Source: Tenebrio molitor (Eukaryota; Arthropoda; Insecta; Coleoptera; Tenebrionidae). From it: 64,000 nucleotides of DNA. A program made the position numbers and the translations under genes. The stretch covers positions 744,001 through 808,000 of the forward strand of contig NC_091056.1 in NCBI RefSeq assembly GCF_963966145.1. The letters run 5' to 3'. Under the pieces are notes generated by a model. That model did no database searches, had not been told where the DNA came from, and worked only from the letters and a program-made list of their open reading frames with translations. Of the stretch, positions 30,247-40,252 are shown piece after piece; the first letter of the stretch is position 1; each line of letters starts with the position of its first letter.

Positions 30247-30389
30247 CGGCCATTCTGACGTTATGCCCGTCCTCGGGCATCCTTATGGAAGGGTACCTGT
30301 AACAACAGCAAATTGTAACTATTAGACACGTTCGGCCTTTCCTGACAATCTAACATTTAAAACTACTCAAAATAAAATCTCGAAACCCA

Positions 30390-31110
30390 TCTGGATTTTT
30401 GTCCAGGTTCGACTAAACACAATGCGCGGTGACATGACTCATTTGGCATTAGACCAAGATCGACTAAATACAATACTCAACAAGAAGGCTCATCTGGACC
30501 TGGTCCAGAATCAGCTTAATAAACAGTTATTGGTACACATAACTCATCTGGAGCTAATCCAGGATCGACTCAGTACTCATCTGGACCGCGTCCAGGATCG
30601 ACTCAATATTCATCTGAACCGCGTCCAGGATCGACTCAATATTCATCTGAACCGCGTCCAGGATCGACTCAATATTCATCTGAACCGCGTCCAAGATCGA
30701 CTCAATATTCATCTGAACCGCGTCCAGGATCGACTCAATATTCATCTGAACCGCGTCCAGGATCGACACAATATTCATCTGGACCGCGTCCAGGATCGAC
30801 TCAATATTCATCTGGACCGCAGCCAGGATCGACACAATATTCATCTGGACCGCAGCCAGGATCGACACAATATTCATCTGGACCGCAGCCAGGATCGACA
30901 CAATATTCATCTGGACCGCAGCCAGGATCGACACAATATTCATCTGGACCGCAGTCAGGATCGACACAATATTCATCTGGACCGCTGTCAGGATCGACAC
31001 AATATTCATCTGGACCGCAGTCAGGATCGACACAATATTCATCTGGACCGCAGCCAGGATCGACACAATATTCATCTGGACCGCAGCCAGGATCGACACA
31101 ATATTGCTCA
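30390..31110 (-). repeat. 33-bp tandem repeat array in gypsy-2
   Basis: There are sixteen close copies of a unit such as CATCTGGACCGCAGCCAGGATCGACACAATATT from about 30575 to 31104. Increasingly degenerate units extend leftward to about 30390. The unit length is a multiple of three, and frames stay open on both strands: on the element strand a 185-residue frame (31111-30554) of 11-residue repeats such as MNIVSILAAVQ, on the other a frame of repeats HLDRSQDRHNI. The element-strand product would be hydrophobic and repetitive. Whether either is translated is unknown. Confidence 0.92.
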
Positions 31111-31149
31111 AATACTAAAACAACAAAAAAAAAGGGTAAAGGCTTTTAC

Positions 31150-32592
31150 CTAATGTTCATTATCATTAGTCCCCGCCGACACGGCTGGCAAGAGTGTCGT
31201 GTCAGATTCAAGTGGAACTTTTCCTTGGCCCTCAGGAACACGGATAAGGTGATCGTGTGCAAACTTAAAGGTGCGACCTTTACCTTTGTCAGTAAGCCTA
31301 ACTGCTTCATAACGATCATTTTCTAAAACCTTGACAATTTTGAATGGTCCACGGAATTTAGGGTCGAGCTTAGAAATCATCCGTTCATTGGATTTGTTGA
31401 AGACAAAATCACCTACGCGAAAAGGCTTAATAGTGGCTTTTCCTACATTCTTCCGAAGGGTGTCACTTTGGGACGTTTTTAAAATATTTTCAGCCGCAAT
31501 GCGACGGATTTCTGACAAAGGGAGATTCTCCTCCTCTTCTTCTGCTAAGATATGACGAATTTTTTGCAAGTCTAACGAACGGATGGAAGTCCCAAATAAA
31601 ATTTCAGCGGGACTGAAACCTGTCACTCTATGTGTAGTACTGTTCAACGCTAATTGCACTTCACCTAAGCTATCTTGCCAATTTTGTTCGCTTTCGATTT
31701 CGATAGCGGTCAAAATCGCTTTTAGGGTTTCCATTTGACGTTCAACCTGTCCATTGGCCCGGCTTGCACAGTGTGCAATGAAATGCAGATCAATTTGAGA
31801 ATTAGAACAGAAAGTGCGAAATTCACTACTTGTGAAGCATTTGCCTTGATCGCTAATGATGCGATATGGAGCGCCGAATAAATAAACAAATTCTTTAATG
31901 CAACGAATAGCCGATCCAGCTGTTAATGAAGTTATTCGCTGCAACCAGATAAATTTAGAAAAGGCATCGATAACTACGAAGACGTATTCTTTAAGGTCAC
32001 TTTTACCTGTTAATTTGCCAGAAATATCAATGTGGACTGTATGCCAGGGTCGAGAAACTTTGGGAATAGGATGCATTTGTATTTGAGATTTTCCCGAGTG
32101 ATTTTTTGAAGATTTGCAAATCAAGCAATTATCAACAAATTTGCGAACTGTTCGAGACATTTTGGGAAACCAGTACAGGTCATACAATTTGTCTAAAGTT
32201 TTTTCCCAACCTAGGTGTTTTAAATTAGTGTGTACATGATTTATTACTGACCAAGTCATTGATTGGGGAACAACCGGTAAAAAGCGTGTGCGATGGCCGC
32301 GCTGAATTCTTCTAAAAAGGGTATTGGCCCGAATATCATATGTCTTAGCTAAATCTGGGTCAAGTTCATTCGCTTTAAGGGCGGCGATTATTTTTAAAAC
32401 CTCATCGTCACGTTGTTGTGCGACAGCTAACCAGTCCGCCCGTAAATCAACCATTTGAATGTTTTTATGGTCTTTTTTTAAGGGCGCCGCCTCCGTGTTA
32501 AGTGGTGGATTTCGAGAAAAGAAGTCAGCGTGCTTCATGCGTTTTCCTTCGCGATAAAGAATGTCAAAATCGAAAGCTTGCAGAAAACCCAC
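31150..32592 (-). pseudogene. gypsy-2 pol, RNase H end plus integrase (frame-shifted from gag-pol)
   Basis: The frame opens with the C-terminal end of RNase H (FDFDILYREGKRMKHADFFSR), so it is a continuation of the 32535-35342 frame, not a separate gene. Integrase follows: HHCC zinc site at residues about 119-159 (H-H, then CLICK), and the catalytic core with D189 (HTVHIDI), D248 (IISDQG) and E284 (NGQVER), 35 residues apart as in D,D35E integrases. A basic, tail-like C-terminus ends at the stop near 31150. The domain itself is intact; only the one-base loss upstream disconnects it from the rest of pol. Confidence 0.92.
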
Positions 32593-35342
32593 CAGCGCTG
32601 TGCTCGAGGAGTTAGATCATGCTTTGTACGTGCCGCTTTGAGAGAGTTACAATCGGTAATTACCGTGAAGCGACGTCCAACAAGGAAGTGTCTAAAATGT
32701 TTCACTGCGTTTACAACTGCTAAAGTTTCGAGCTCGTAGGAGTGATAAGCAGACTCAGGTTTCGTGGTTCTTTTACTATAATATTCGATTGGATGCAGTT
32801 TTGAGTCCTTTTTCTGAAAAAGTACGGCCCCATAGCCGTCGGATGACGCATCGGTATGAAGTTCAACTGGTAAATCAGGATCGAATATCATTAACACTGG
32901 CTCGGAAGTCATAAATTTAATAAGCGTATTTCGTGCGTCGTCATGCTTAGGAAGCCACTTAATTTTTTTATCACAACTCGTGGTTAATTGATACAAAGGC
33001 GCAGCCACCACAGAAAAATTTCGAATAAATTGACGGAAATAGGAAGCTAAACCAAGAAATTGACGGACTTGAGTGGGCGTTTTTGGTATTGGTGAATGCA
33101 TGAGAGCTGATATTTTACGAGGGTTGGGGCGTACCTCTCCTGCTCTGACTAAAAAACCAAGATATTCTGCTTCTAATTTAAGGAAGCTACATTTTTTTAA
33201 ATTAAAGGAAAAACCCGCATCTACGAGGGCTTTTATAACCACTCGTAACCTTTCGAGGCCTTCACCGATTGTGGATGAAGGAATTAGGATATCGTCGATG
33301 TACACTAATGCGATTGTATGGCGTAGCTCACCCAAAGCCGCATCCATTGCCCGTTGATACACTGCAGGGGCGTTCGTCAACCCAAAAGGCATGGTCAGAA
33401 ACTCAAATTGACCGTCTGGAGTAATGAAAGCTGTTTTCTCAATAAACTCGGAGTGAATGGGTATCTGATGAAAACCAGATGCCATATCAAGCGTGGTAAA
33501 ATAGTAAGCCCCGTGCAACCGATTGATTTGATCACTAATGAGGGGCAGAGGGTACTTATCCGGCACTGTATTAGCATTGAGCTCACGAAAATCTATACAC
33601 AGTCGATCGGAGCCATCTTTCTTTTTTACTAAAATTGCGGGACTTGAGAAAGGTGAGCAACTAGGTTGAATAATATTCGCCTTGAGTAAAGCCGAAATTT
33701 GATCCCTAACAACTTCGCGCTCAGTTGTAGCTAGTCGGTATGGTCTCCGCTGAACAAATTTATTAGGATCTTTTAAGCGGATTACAAGAGTACCGGTAGT
33801 TACCCTTCCCGACGGTACACCAACAACAAAATTCTTCTGATGTTCGCTCAAAAGTTTCAACAAATTTTGTCTCTCGAGTCCAGTTAAATCGGTCTCAATT
33901 TTATCAAACGTGGTGGTTTCTTTATGGCAGAATTGAACTTGCAATTCACGAGATAACAATAAACCGGTAGAACTTAGTTGAACGTTAATGTTTTGTGCTA
34001 TTAAATCTCTGCCAATTATAATGTCCGCAGACATGAAATCGTCTGGTACCACATAGAACAAAATTTCAATAAATATGTCTTGAATCTCAACCACGGTTAG
34101 AATTTGGCTATTACAAATAGAAGAGCCACGACCAATGCCTATCAACGAGGTCATGTTGTTAAACCGCTTGCCATCAAAATAACGAGAGATATTTTCTTTC
34201 ATTAAAGAACAATCTGAACCCGTGTCAAACAAAAAAGGAAAGGTCTCACCAGATTTAAGTTTGAGCTCTCCAAACACCGTTTCCTTTTCGCAAATGTTCA
34301 CGTGCCTCTCCGCCACTTGCTCCCGTTTTGATCTTGAGGGACAATTTGGAGAAATATGTCCAGATTTGCCACAGGTGTAACAGGTAGGTGAGTTGACATC
34401 AGCTTGCTTGTTCCTTGCAGTAGATGTTGTGGGCGAATCGTGTCGATTTCGACAGTGCCTAGCTCTGTGCCCAATTCGTCCACAAAGATGGCATTTCCCA
34501 GGGAAGTGGACACGTTTTTCATGGTTGAGCTTGTTGGAAGACGGCGGCAAAGCTCGACGCTTCGATTCGGTGTGATGACCGGAAGGAGATAGCGCCGCGC
34601 GTTTACCGAGTCTCCCTTGCAACATAGTGCACATACTTATGGCGTCTGTAGGGTGCTCTGCTTGGTATCTTCGGCGTACAACACTATCGCGAGTAGAGCC
34701 AAAATAACACGCAACAAGTACGGCGAATGCTTCATCGCTTTCTCGATTTTTGAGCAACGAGAGGATGGTTCGCATCGAATGAAGCATTTCGTCAATTAAA
34801 GGAGTGTCCCCGGGTACATTTCTTCGACCGTTCACTGCCTCCGAAAATTGTTCGATAGAGTCGACTGGTTTGGCGAAAACAGCTAAAAACTCAGCCCGTA
34901 ATGTTGGCCAGTCCTTTTCGGTGGGTTTAGCAGAAATAAGCCAGCTAATCGCCTCCCCTTTTAGTGCGGATGAAAGACACATAACGAGTTCCATGGCGTC
35001 AGGTTTGTGTTTGTTCACCCACATATCAACAATAGCGCACCAGCCCTCGGGATCCGCAAACTTCGACGTCGGGTCAAATGGGGGCAGTTTCAAATTAGCC
35101 CAAGATGATGTAGCTCCCACTGAAACCCCTGAAGGTGTCAAGGCCGCTGCCAATTGCTGCTCGAGCCGCCGGAGCCGCGCCAACGCCTCCTGCTCACTGG
35201 ACGAACCTTCACCAGAGAATCCTTCAGACACGGACTCGTCACTTTCCGCATCACTTGCATTATTGTCCACTGACCACTTCGACGGGGTAAATCCCACTTC
35301 TGATGTCAGAAGAGCACGGGGAGGTCTCGGCCGCCAAGACAT
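32535..35342 (-). pseudogene. gypsy-2 gag-pol polyprotein (gag, protease, RT, most of RNase H), ended by a frameshift
   Basis: One frame of 935 residues encodes, in order: an acidic gag start, capsid (about 85-250), two zinc knuckles (284-297 CHLCGRIGHRARHC; 321-334 CYTCGKSGHISPNC), protease with DTGSD at 373-377, RT with FRELN at 585 and the YIDD box at 681-684, and RNase H with D831, E871 and D897. Gag and pol share one frame. The correct frame is lost after AQRWW near residue 918; restoring length by one base would rejoin it to the integrase frame. The first ATG (35342) lies inside the LTR, upstream of the primer site; the next in-frame Met is residue 107. All catalytic residues are present. 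Confidence 0.93.
35286..35303 (-). other. gypsy-2 primer binding site, tRNA-Leu-like
   Basis: The minus strand reads TCAGAAGTGGGATTTACC directly after the 5' LTR end TGACA, the same site as in gypsy-1. The tRNA identity is inferred from complementarity to a CCCACTTCTGA 3' end. Confidence 0.65.
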
Positions 35343-35596
35343 TATTAGTTGTTGTCAAACAAAGGGAATAAAGAACTTAACGGTCCGCGCGCGTGTACCC
35401 AACGCTCTACTCTCCAGTTAATCTGGTACTACCCCTGCGTCCCACACGAACGTTCCGTTCGTCAGAGGGGTTGCCCCCCTGACGCGTTCTCAAGAACAGT
35501 GATAACATGTTTCTAAAAATAACTCTATTCGGTATAAGGAGTACAGACAAAACATTAAAATAACAAAATAAATCTTTCCCACGAGTGGCGCCGACA
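35304..35596 (-). repeat. gypsy-2 5' LTR
   Basis: 293 bp, differing from the 3' LTR at two positions (A/G near LTR base 51 and G/A near base 245). It contains the first ATG of the gag-pol frame. Confidence 0.93.
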
Positions 35597-35600
35597 ACCA

Positions 35601-35883
35601 TTAAAAATAATTTTATATTTTCTTCAAGAAATCCGAACTATGTGACTCTAGAAGACAAACTGAACGTGTTACTATCTGAGCCGGTCAACACCGGGCTACC
35701 GAACATCTGCCTATTGTTCTTCTTTTTTTCCACATACAATTAATTCCAAGCAAGTGTCAATATAACAATATTCTCTTCCCAAAGTCATTCTATATTGTTC
35801 TCTAGTATTTTTCTTGCGAAAATAACGATTTCTAACTAGAAAATTTCAGTTCTTATAAATAAACAATTAATTAATGAAACAAA
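35601..35883. other. AT-rich DNA between gypsy-2 and the right inverted repeat
   Basis: No gene or repeat recognised. It is part of the interior of the 10.3-kb segment. Confidence 0.4.
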
Positions 35884-36008
35884 CAGTGAGCGGCAATTTT
35901 TAACCTATAAAGGTTTTAATATGTTTTATTTATAACACATTAAAAAAAAATTCGTTCAAATCCGAGCTCTTGCTACCGGTTCCGAAATAAAAACCTAACG
36001 TTACTCCA
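35884..36008 (-). repeat. Right inverted repeat of the 10.3-kb segment
   Basis: The inner end CAGTGAGCGGCAATTTTTAACC resembles a mariner-type terminus; the outer end is CGTTACTCCA. It pairs with 25708-25844. Confidence 0.75.
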
Positions 36009-36480
36009 CTAGACAGAACGTACAAATGTAGAGTAAGTATAACGTAATCATAGCTCGCAAGTTTGAAAATTCTGATGCTTGACGTATGGCGAATCCAAGC
36101 ATTCGATTAGTTTTGCAAATAATTTCGTTAATATAATGATTATAGGTTAGCTGACGGTCAAGAGTCACACCTTAATCGCAAATACGATCAACATTAAGAA
36201 GTAGTTCATCATTAACTGAATAATGTCGAATAGGAGAAACAAGTTTATGTGAAAATGTTATAACTCTACACTTCGAAACATTCACTTCTAATCCGTTGTT
36301 TTTACACCAGAATACAAGAGCATCCAGATCGTTTTGTAGTAATACAGTGTGATCATTATTCACCACCACTCTGTAAAGTTTAAAACCATCCGCAAACAAG
36401 AGTACAAGATGTGATGACGTCTGTGATGTCATTAACATATCGCTACCTTAGGATTATAGGGTTCTAACTAACAATATCAT
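36009..36480 (-). pseudogene. 5' half of the split CR1/Jockey-like reverse transcriptase
   Basis: The minus strand from about 36460 reads YVNDITDVI, then after a slip LVLLFADGFKLYR, where the catalytic FADD has become FADG. It continues DALVFWCKNNGLEVNVSKC, a stop, GVTLDRQLTYNHYI, RMLGFAIRQASEFSN and TLYSTFVRSV, ending exactly at the right inverted repeat. This is the palm-to-thumb part of a non-LTR RT; the continuation is at 25169-25707. Confidence 0.8.
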
Positions 36481-36990
36481 AAAATGGAAAAAATCCATGT
36501 TAAGGATATCGATATAGAATCTCGCATACCGGTTATCATCGAACGTACAAATTCTCATCTAAAAACATCAAAGAATATAAATGATCTTTAAATGAATTTT
36601 TAGGTCAATAGATTTAATTTTTCAGTGGGCATAAGCATTTTATTGTTAAGATAGAACCTTGTAAGAAATGTAAGGTATTTAATTTTCGACAAGGTTCAAT
36701 GTGCTGAGTTCGGAAAATTAGTATCTTCAAAAGGGTATTTTATATTTAGTTTTCTGTAATGAAATTAACAAAATTTACGAAATTTTATTTAATTTATAAA
36801 ATACAATTTGTTTCTTTTGGGATTTTGTTGTACGCTTCCTTGCTGCTCCAGAAGAAGTGGCTGTTCTAAAAGAAGTAGAAGACCTATTATGTTTTTCATT
36901 GGGGCTTCCTTTCTCTTTCATTTCTTCGTCTACAAAATTCAAAACAAAGTCAATTATGCAAAATTTTATTCAAATTATCGTTACCCGCCA
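36481..36990. other. AT-rich interval without recognisable gene
   Basis: Nothing supported. GAACCTTGTAAG near 36650 is a weak echo of the subterminal motif of the 17538-20910 element. Confidence 0.35.
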
Positions 36991-36993
36991 ATT

Positions 36994-37540
36994 TTAAAAG
37001 AATTCTCTATCTTGTACATTCATAAATTTCAACATTTTTACAATGCGCTCGCTTTTGTCATTATTTCCAATAGAAGTCGCTGGAAGAATTTTTGGTAGCG
37101 GTAAATTTATTGTTGAAAAGAGTCTTGGCTTGATTGAGATAGTTTTGTAATCGGCATTATCTGCGCTGTATGAAGTCTTATATTGAACTTCAAACAAATT
37201 TTGTGTAAATCTTGAGTTCTGTTACTGATGAAGCAAATGGGACGTTTTTGAATTTCATAGTTTGTGCGCACTCATAATAATTTTTAAAATCATCGGGCTT
37301 CATTTGTAAAAGCGAATATGGATTTTTTGGGTTCAGAGTCTTTAAAATTCTTAAGTCCAAGAGGTGAATGGAATTCCGTTTTAGATAATGCTCTTTCAAT
37401 GGCCCTATGTGCACTATCGCCCTCCTGTAGTGGAGAGTGGCCGGGTATGAAATATTTTAGCGTGACACTGTTATAGTCGGCACGGAGATATAGTGATAAT
37501 GTATTCAGTCCCGTACTTAACTTCAATAACGATTGTCACT
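36994..37540 (-). pseudogene. C-terminal part of an uncharacterised DDE-like transposase, copy 3
   Basis: Three overlapping minus-strand frames, linked by slips, read VTLKYFIPGHSPLQEGDSAH and RAIERALSK, then MKPDDFKNYYECAQTM, then VQYKTSYSADNADYKTISIK and IVKMLKFMNVQDREFF. A PGHS..EGDS block followed by a basic tail is, from memory, the last conserved part of the same uncharacterised insect family as 19130-20569 and 51780-53590. Its missing central part is at 38960-39220, separated by about 1.4 kb of inserted DNA. Confidence 0.6.
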
Positions 37541-37742
37541 GTTAGCGGATTTGGTTTATAACCATTACAAAGGAATCACTTTAGACCGTCAGCACTACCT
37601 GGCGTTCTTCAGGCAGTCTTTACAGGCAAAATATCTTGTCCAAGCACTTATCCCTAATAAACTACTTAGACGTTGCCAGCCTCCTCGTTATGGGGACTGA
37701 ATACACTGAATTATCACTATATCTCCGTGCCGACTATAGACT
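37473..37742. repeat. Inverted repeat, arms ~38 bp, loop ~185 bp
   Basis: The left arm TATAGTCGGCACGGAGATAT...ATTCAGTCCC (about 37473-37513) pairs with the right arm (about 37693-37742), which has a small extra block TTCAGT. The left arm overlaps the start of the coding fragment that ends near 37540, so the arm may be duplicated, inverted coding sequence. Confidence 0.8.
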
Positions 37743-38030
37743 CGTATTAAACCGTAAAGGACCTGAGGGCGGAGCTTAGCTGCGCGGCCTTTAACACGTC
37801 AGTAGCGTAGGGAAAATGAGAATCGCTGGGAGCCACAACAGTGGCGCATCATGCAATGGGAAATTTTCACCGTAAAAAAAAAGTTTGAGCAGTTTGGGAC
37901 TTTTGACATATTTGAGACCGAAGTCTAGCATCGTTATTTTATAACTAATGTAATTTATGCGTGCAGAATTGAGGATAAAAGTATTAACACGTAAAATCAA
38001 CTTTTTATTAAATTGAATAATTTATTGATA

Positions 38031-38640
38031 TTATTTTAACTGGCAACTAATTTTCTTTACACATCTGCCACTTCTATCAGTCCAAGAGTGATTTGGTAAA
38101 TGTGTAGTGTGGACATACCTCTCATCTGTGTAGAAAATTGGTCGACCTTCGTCTCTGTATTTTAAAATCTGCTTCAAACACTTTATCCTGAGCAGTCGAA
38201 TGTCAGAGGACTCCATTAGTACTTTTCTGTTGTCCTCAGTTTTGGGCCATCTAGAAAAAGTTAATTTTTATATAGACTTTCTTAATTGTAAAAGTACTTG
38301 CTTAAATCCCAGCTCTTTAATTAATCCTAGAAAAAGTGGATTCGCTTCCAGAGAATGGAATTTCCATTTCTTGCATTCGATATATAATCCCTGTCACGGT
38401 AGTTTGCTTTTCCGTAACTGATAGATTATTATTTCTCTAACAGCATGTCTCTCAGCTTCCACTAATTCATGTCGTTTTTGCTGTGGTCGCTTCTTTCTTG
38501 GGGTTGAAAAAGAAGTGGAAGCTCTAGCAGGTTTTGATTCTTTTACAATCGTTTTGTACATCTTCTCAGATAACTGTAAAATTTTCCCACGCTGGCCAAA
38601 AGTAAGATGGGAACCCATGTCAATCAGCTACTAAAAAATC
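38031..38640 (-). pseudogene. DDE transposase pseudogene (IS630/DDE_3-like)
   Basis: The minus strand starts with MGSHLTFGQRGKILQLSEKM and a basic linker with RKKRPQQKRHEL, followed by AVREIIIYQL. After stops it continues LGLIKELGF and RWPKTEDNRKVLMES. The catalytic start is EGRPIFYTDERYVHTTHLPN, where TDE is the first Asp block of a DDE_3-type nuclease. The frame then ends, without the second Asp and the Glu. Family knowledge: such proteins cut and join transposon ends, usually at TA. The pseudogene sits inside the split copy 3. Confidence 0.7.
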
Positions 38641-38959
38641 CTGCAAAAGTCCGGTGGTGTTAGTTAAGTTTTCATTTCATTTCATTTGCAAGTCAACTGT
38701 TATTGAAAGTGAGGTTATGAAATTATTTTTCCTTTTAATTTTTTTTTGTACTTACGAAAACACTATAAAGATATCTTCAGTTGTCTCGAGAAACACAGAT
38801 TTAAAGCCTTGGGTGAACTTGGTAAGCGTAAAAAGTAAAGTCGTAAATAAAGTTGCAGTACATGAACATGTAAACAACTCTCTGACAAATCTACCCTATT
38901 TTCGGCCGAATAGACTCGACCACACAAATTGGTTTTGCGCGCAGATCACGTGACCGTCC

Positions 38960-39220
38960 CTTTACACTTTACGGCAACTCTAATAGAAGAATTGTTTCTT
39001 AAGAAGTCAAGTATGGCATATGCCAGGTGACTATTTCTATTCTGCGGCACACACGAGTCTCTCCAAGTGATAATGTTAGTGATTTCGTTGTCTTCGGCAA
39101 CTCTTTTTAAAATCTTAATCAACGCAGAAGCAAGATCATTCCCACTTCTGCCTGAGGAATATTCATGCCATAAGGAACAATAAACCTTCTTGGTTAGCGA
39201 AAAATGTGCAGTTAAATTAT
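38960..39220 (-). pseudogene. Central part of uncharacterised DDE-like transposase, copy 3
   Basis: One uninterrupted minus-strand stretch reads LTKKVYCSLWHEYSSGRSGN, DLASALIKIL, ITWRDSCVPQNRNSHLAYAI and LDFLRNNSS. From memory, a W-D-S-C..QNRN block is the candidate second acidic motif of this family. It has no stop over about 85 codons. It directly precedes, in coding order, the fragment at 36994-37540. Confidence 0.6.
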
Positions 39221-39234
39221 AAAGGGTGTTTTTT

Positions 39235-39745
39235 AAATTTGGCGTCGAAGTAAGCGTTGTAGCTGAGCGAAAGGGACAGAGATACGGACAAGCAAGAGAA
39301 AAGGGTGAGAATCCAAGAATCGAGGTACAACAGGGAGTATGAGAGGTGCGCGACAGAGGAAGTTCCGGTGTACCTGGAGAGAGAGCGCGCGAAAGAGAGA
39401 AAAATGATGGCGAGATTCAGATGTGGGAATCAAGAGAGATGGAGAACAGGTCTTGGACGGAAGAAGAAGAAAGAAGGTGCAGGATGTGCCACGAGGAAAG
39501 ACAGACGATCGAACACATGTGGAGCGGATGCAACGAAATGAGAGAGAGGGAGAGAAAGGAACGGAAAGAAATACTGAATGAAGACGGAAGGAAGTTAAGA
39601 TGGATGAAAGACATATGGAAAAGGAGGGAAAGAATAGTAATTTTAAAGGGTGGGAGATAGAAATAGAATTTTTTTATTTTTGTTTTGTTTTTTGGAATTG
39701 TAATTTTATAATCAGGAATTCGAAAGCCCGTAGGGCAAATAAAGC
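39235..39745 (+). mobile_element. 3' end of a non-LTR retrotransposon with C-terminal zinc finger
   Basis: Two plus-strand frames joined by a slip near 39425 read RYNREYERCATEEVPVYL and MMARFRCGN, then NRSWTEEEERRCRMCHEE, TIEHMWSGC and a Glu/Arg-rich tail to 39660. The Cys-X2-Cys..His..Cys cluster after RT is typical of several insect non-LTR lineages. The tail AATAAAGCATCAAACTAAC ends near 39745. The upstream RT is absent (5' truncation). Confidence 0.7.
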
Positions 39746-40034
39746 ATCAAACTAACTACTTGAACTTATAGCTGACACCTTTTAAACAAACTCTTTTGGG
39801 GTTATTTAAAATGTTTGCAACATCTTTAAGAAACGTATACCTTATTTAAACGGACGTAGTTTTTAGCTTACCTCGTTACATAATACATATCTTTGCACTG
39901 CACTAAGAACGTGTTTGCCGCCATTTTCACATCAAAGTTTTGAGATTTTATGTCGGTAAAGAAGCTAACTTTATCGAAAATGTTAGTCAGAAAACTGTAA
40001 TGGGCGTTTTAGTTCGTTTTTTTTCCTATTAGCG

Positions 40035-40252
40035 CTATACGTAGAGCTTAAAATTTATTATCAAAGAAAAAGTCTCCGCTTTACGGACAGTATCAGCTTT
40101 TGGTGGAGGTTCCGTTGAAAGCACGTTTTTTATTTTTATGATGTCATCATCGTGATTCGATGTCCATGAGAAAATCGCATTTTTTATCAACAGACTTCTT
40201 AACGACAGGATCAATTCTGATAAATTTGGGATAAACTTTGAAATATATAATC
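40035..40252 (-). pseudogene. gypsy RT-connection fragment, downstream piece
   Basis: It reads LYISKFIPNLSELILSLRSL and NAIFSWTSNHDDDIIKI, the block that follows the RT thumb in gypsy elements. It continues the sequence at 40614-40870 after the inserted repeat is removed. Confidence 0.65.

Larger units (their letters stand above)
29954..35596 (-). mobile_element. gypsy-2: recent Ty3/gypsy LTR retrotransposon
   Basis: It has 293-bp LTRs at both ends (TGTCAGAAG to GCCGACA) differing at two sites, a 4-bp target duplication ACCA (29950-29953 and 35597-35600), a primer site, one gag-pol frame and a second frame for RNase H end and integrase. One missing base near 32592 separates the two frames; otherwise pol is intact. 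A 33-bp tandem array lies between integrase and 3' LTR. The few LTR differences point to recent insertion. No envelope-like gene is recognised. Confidence 0.95.
25708..36008. mobile_element. 10.3-kb segment bounded by ~130-bp inverted repeats, inserted in an RT gene
   Basis: The boundaries are TGGAGTAACG on the plus strand at 25708 and its inverse CGTTACTCCA ending at 36008. The inverted repeats (25708-25844 and 35884-36008) share TTATTTCGGAACCGGTAGCAAGAG and AAAACCTTTATAGGTTAAAAATTG. The RT reading on the minus strand stops at FVRSV at the right edge and resumes at LILEYG at the left edge. I see no transposase of its own; the interior is filled by other elements. No clean target duplication is visible (CTAG at one edge, TTAA at the other). 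Confidence 0.6.

Noticed and set aside
30575..31104. CRISPR-like array
   Set aside because: The 33-bp units are contiguous direct repeats without unique spacers, inside an LTR retrotransposon of a eukaryote.
30422..31153. 243-residue plus-strand repeat protein (HLDRSQDRHNI units)
   Set aside because: It lies antisense to gypsy-2 and is the complement of the 33-bp tandem array. A unit length divisible by three keeps several frames open, so the ORF alone is not evidence of a gene.
35601..35883. Envelope gene for gypsy-2
   Set aside because: This interval lies outside the LTR, and no transmembrane or furin-type sequence is seen between integrase and the 3' LTR either.
25708..36008. Maverick/Polinton-type giant transposon
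   Set aside because: The size and TIRs invite it, but no DNA polymerase B, integrase, ATPase or capsid frame of that class is present; the only integrase belongs to gypsy-2.
39417..39614. Ser/Leu-rich minus-strand frame
   Set aside because: It is the complement of the Glu/Arg-rich end of a non-LTR element on the plus strand.
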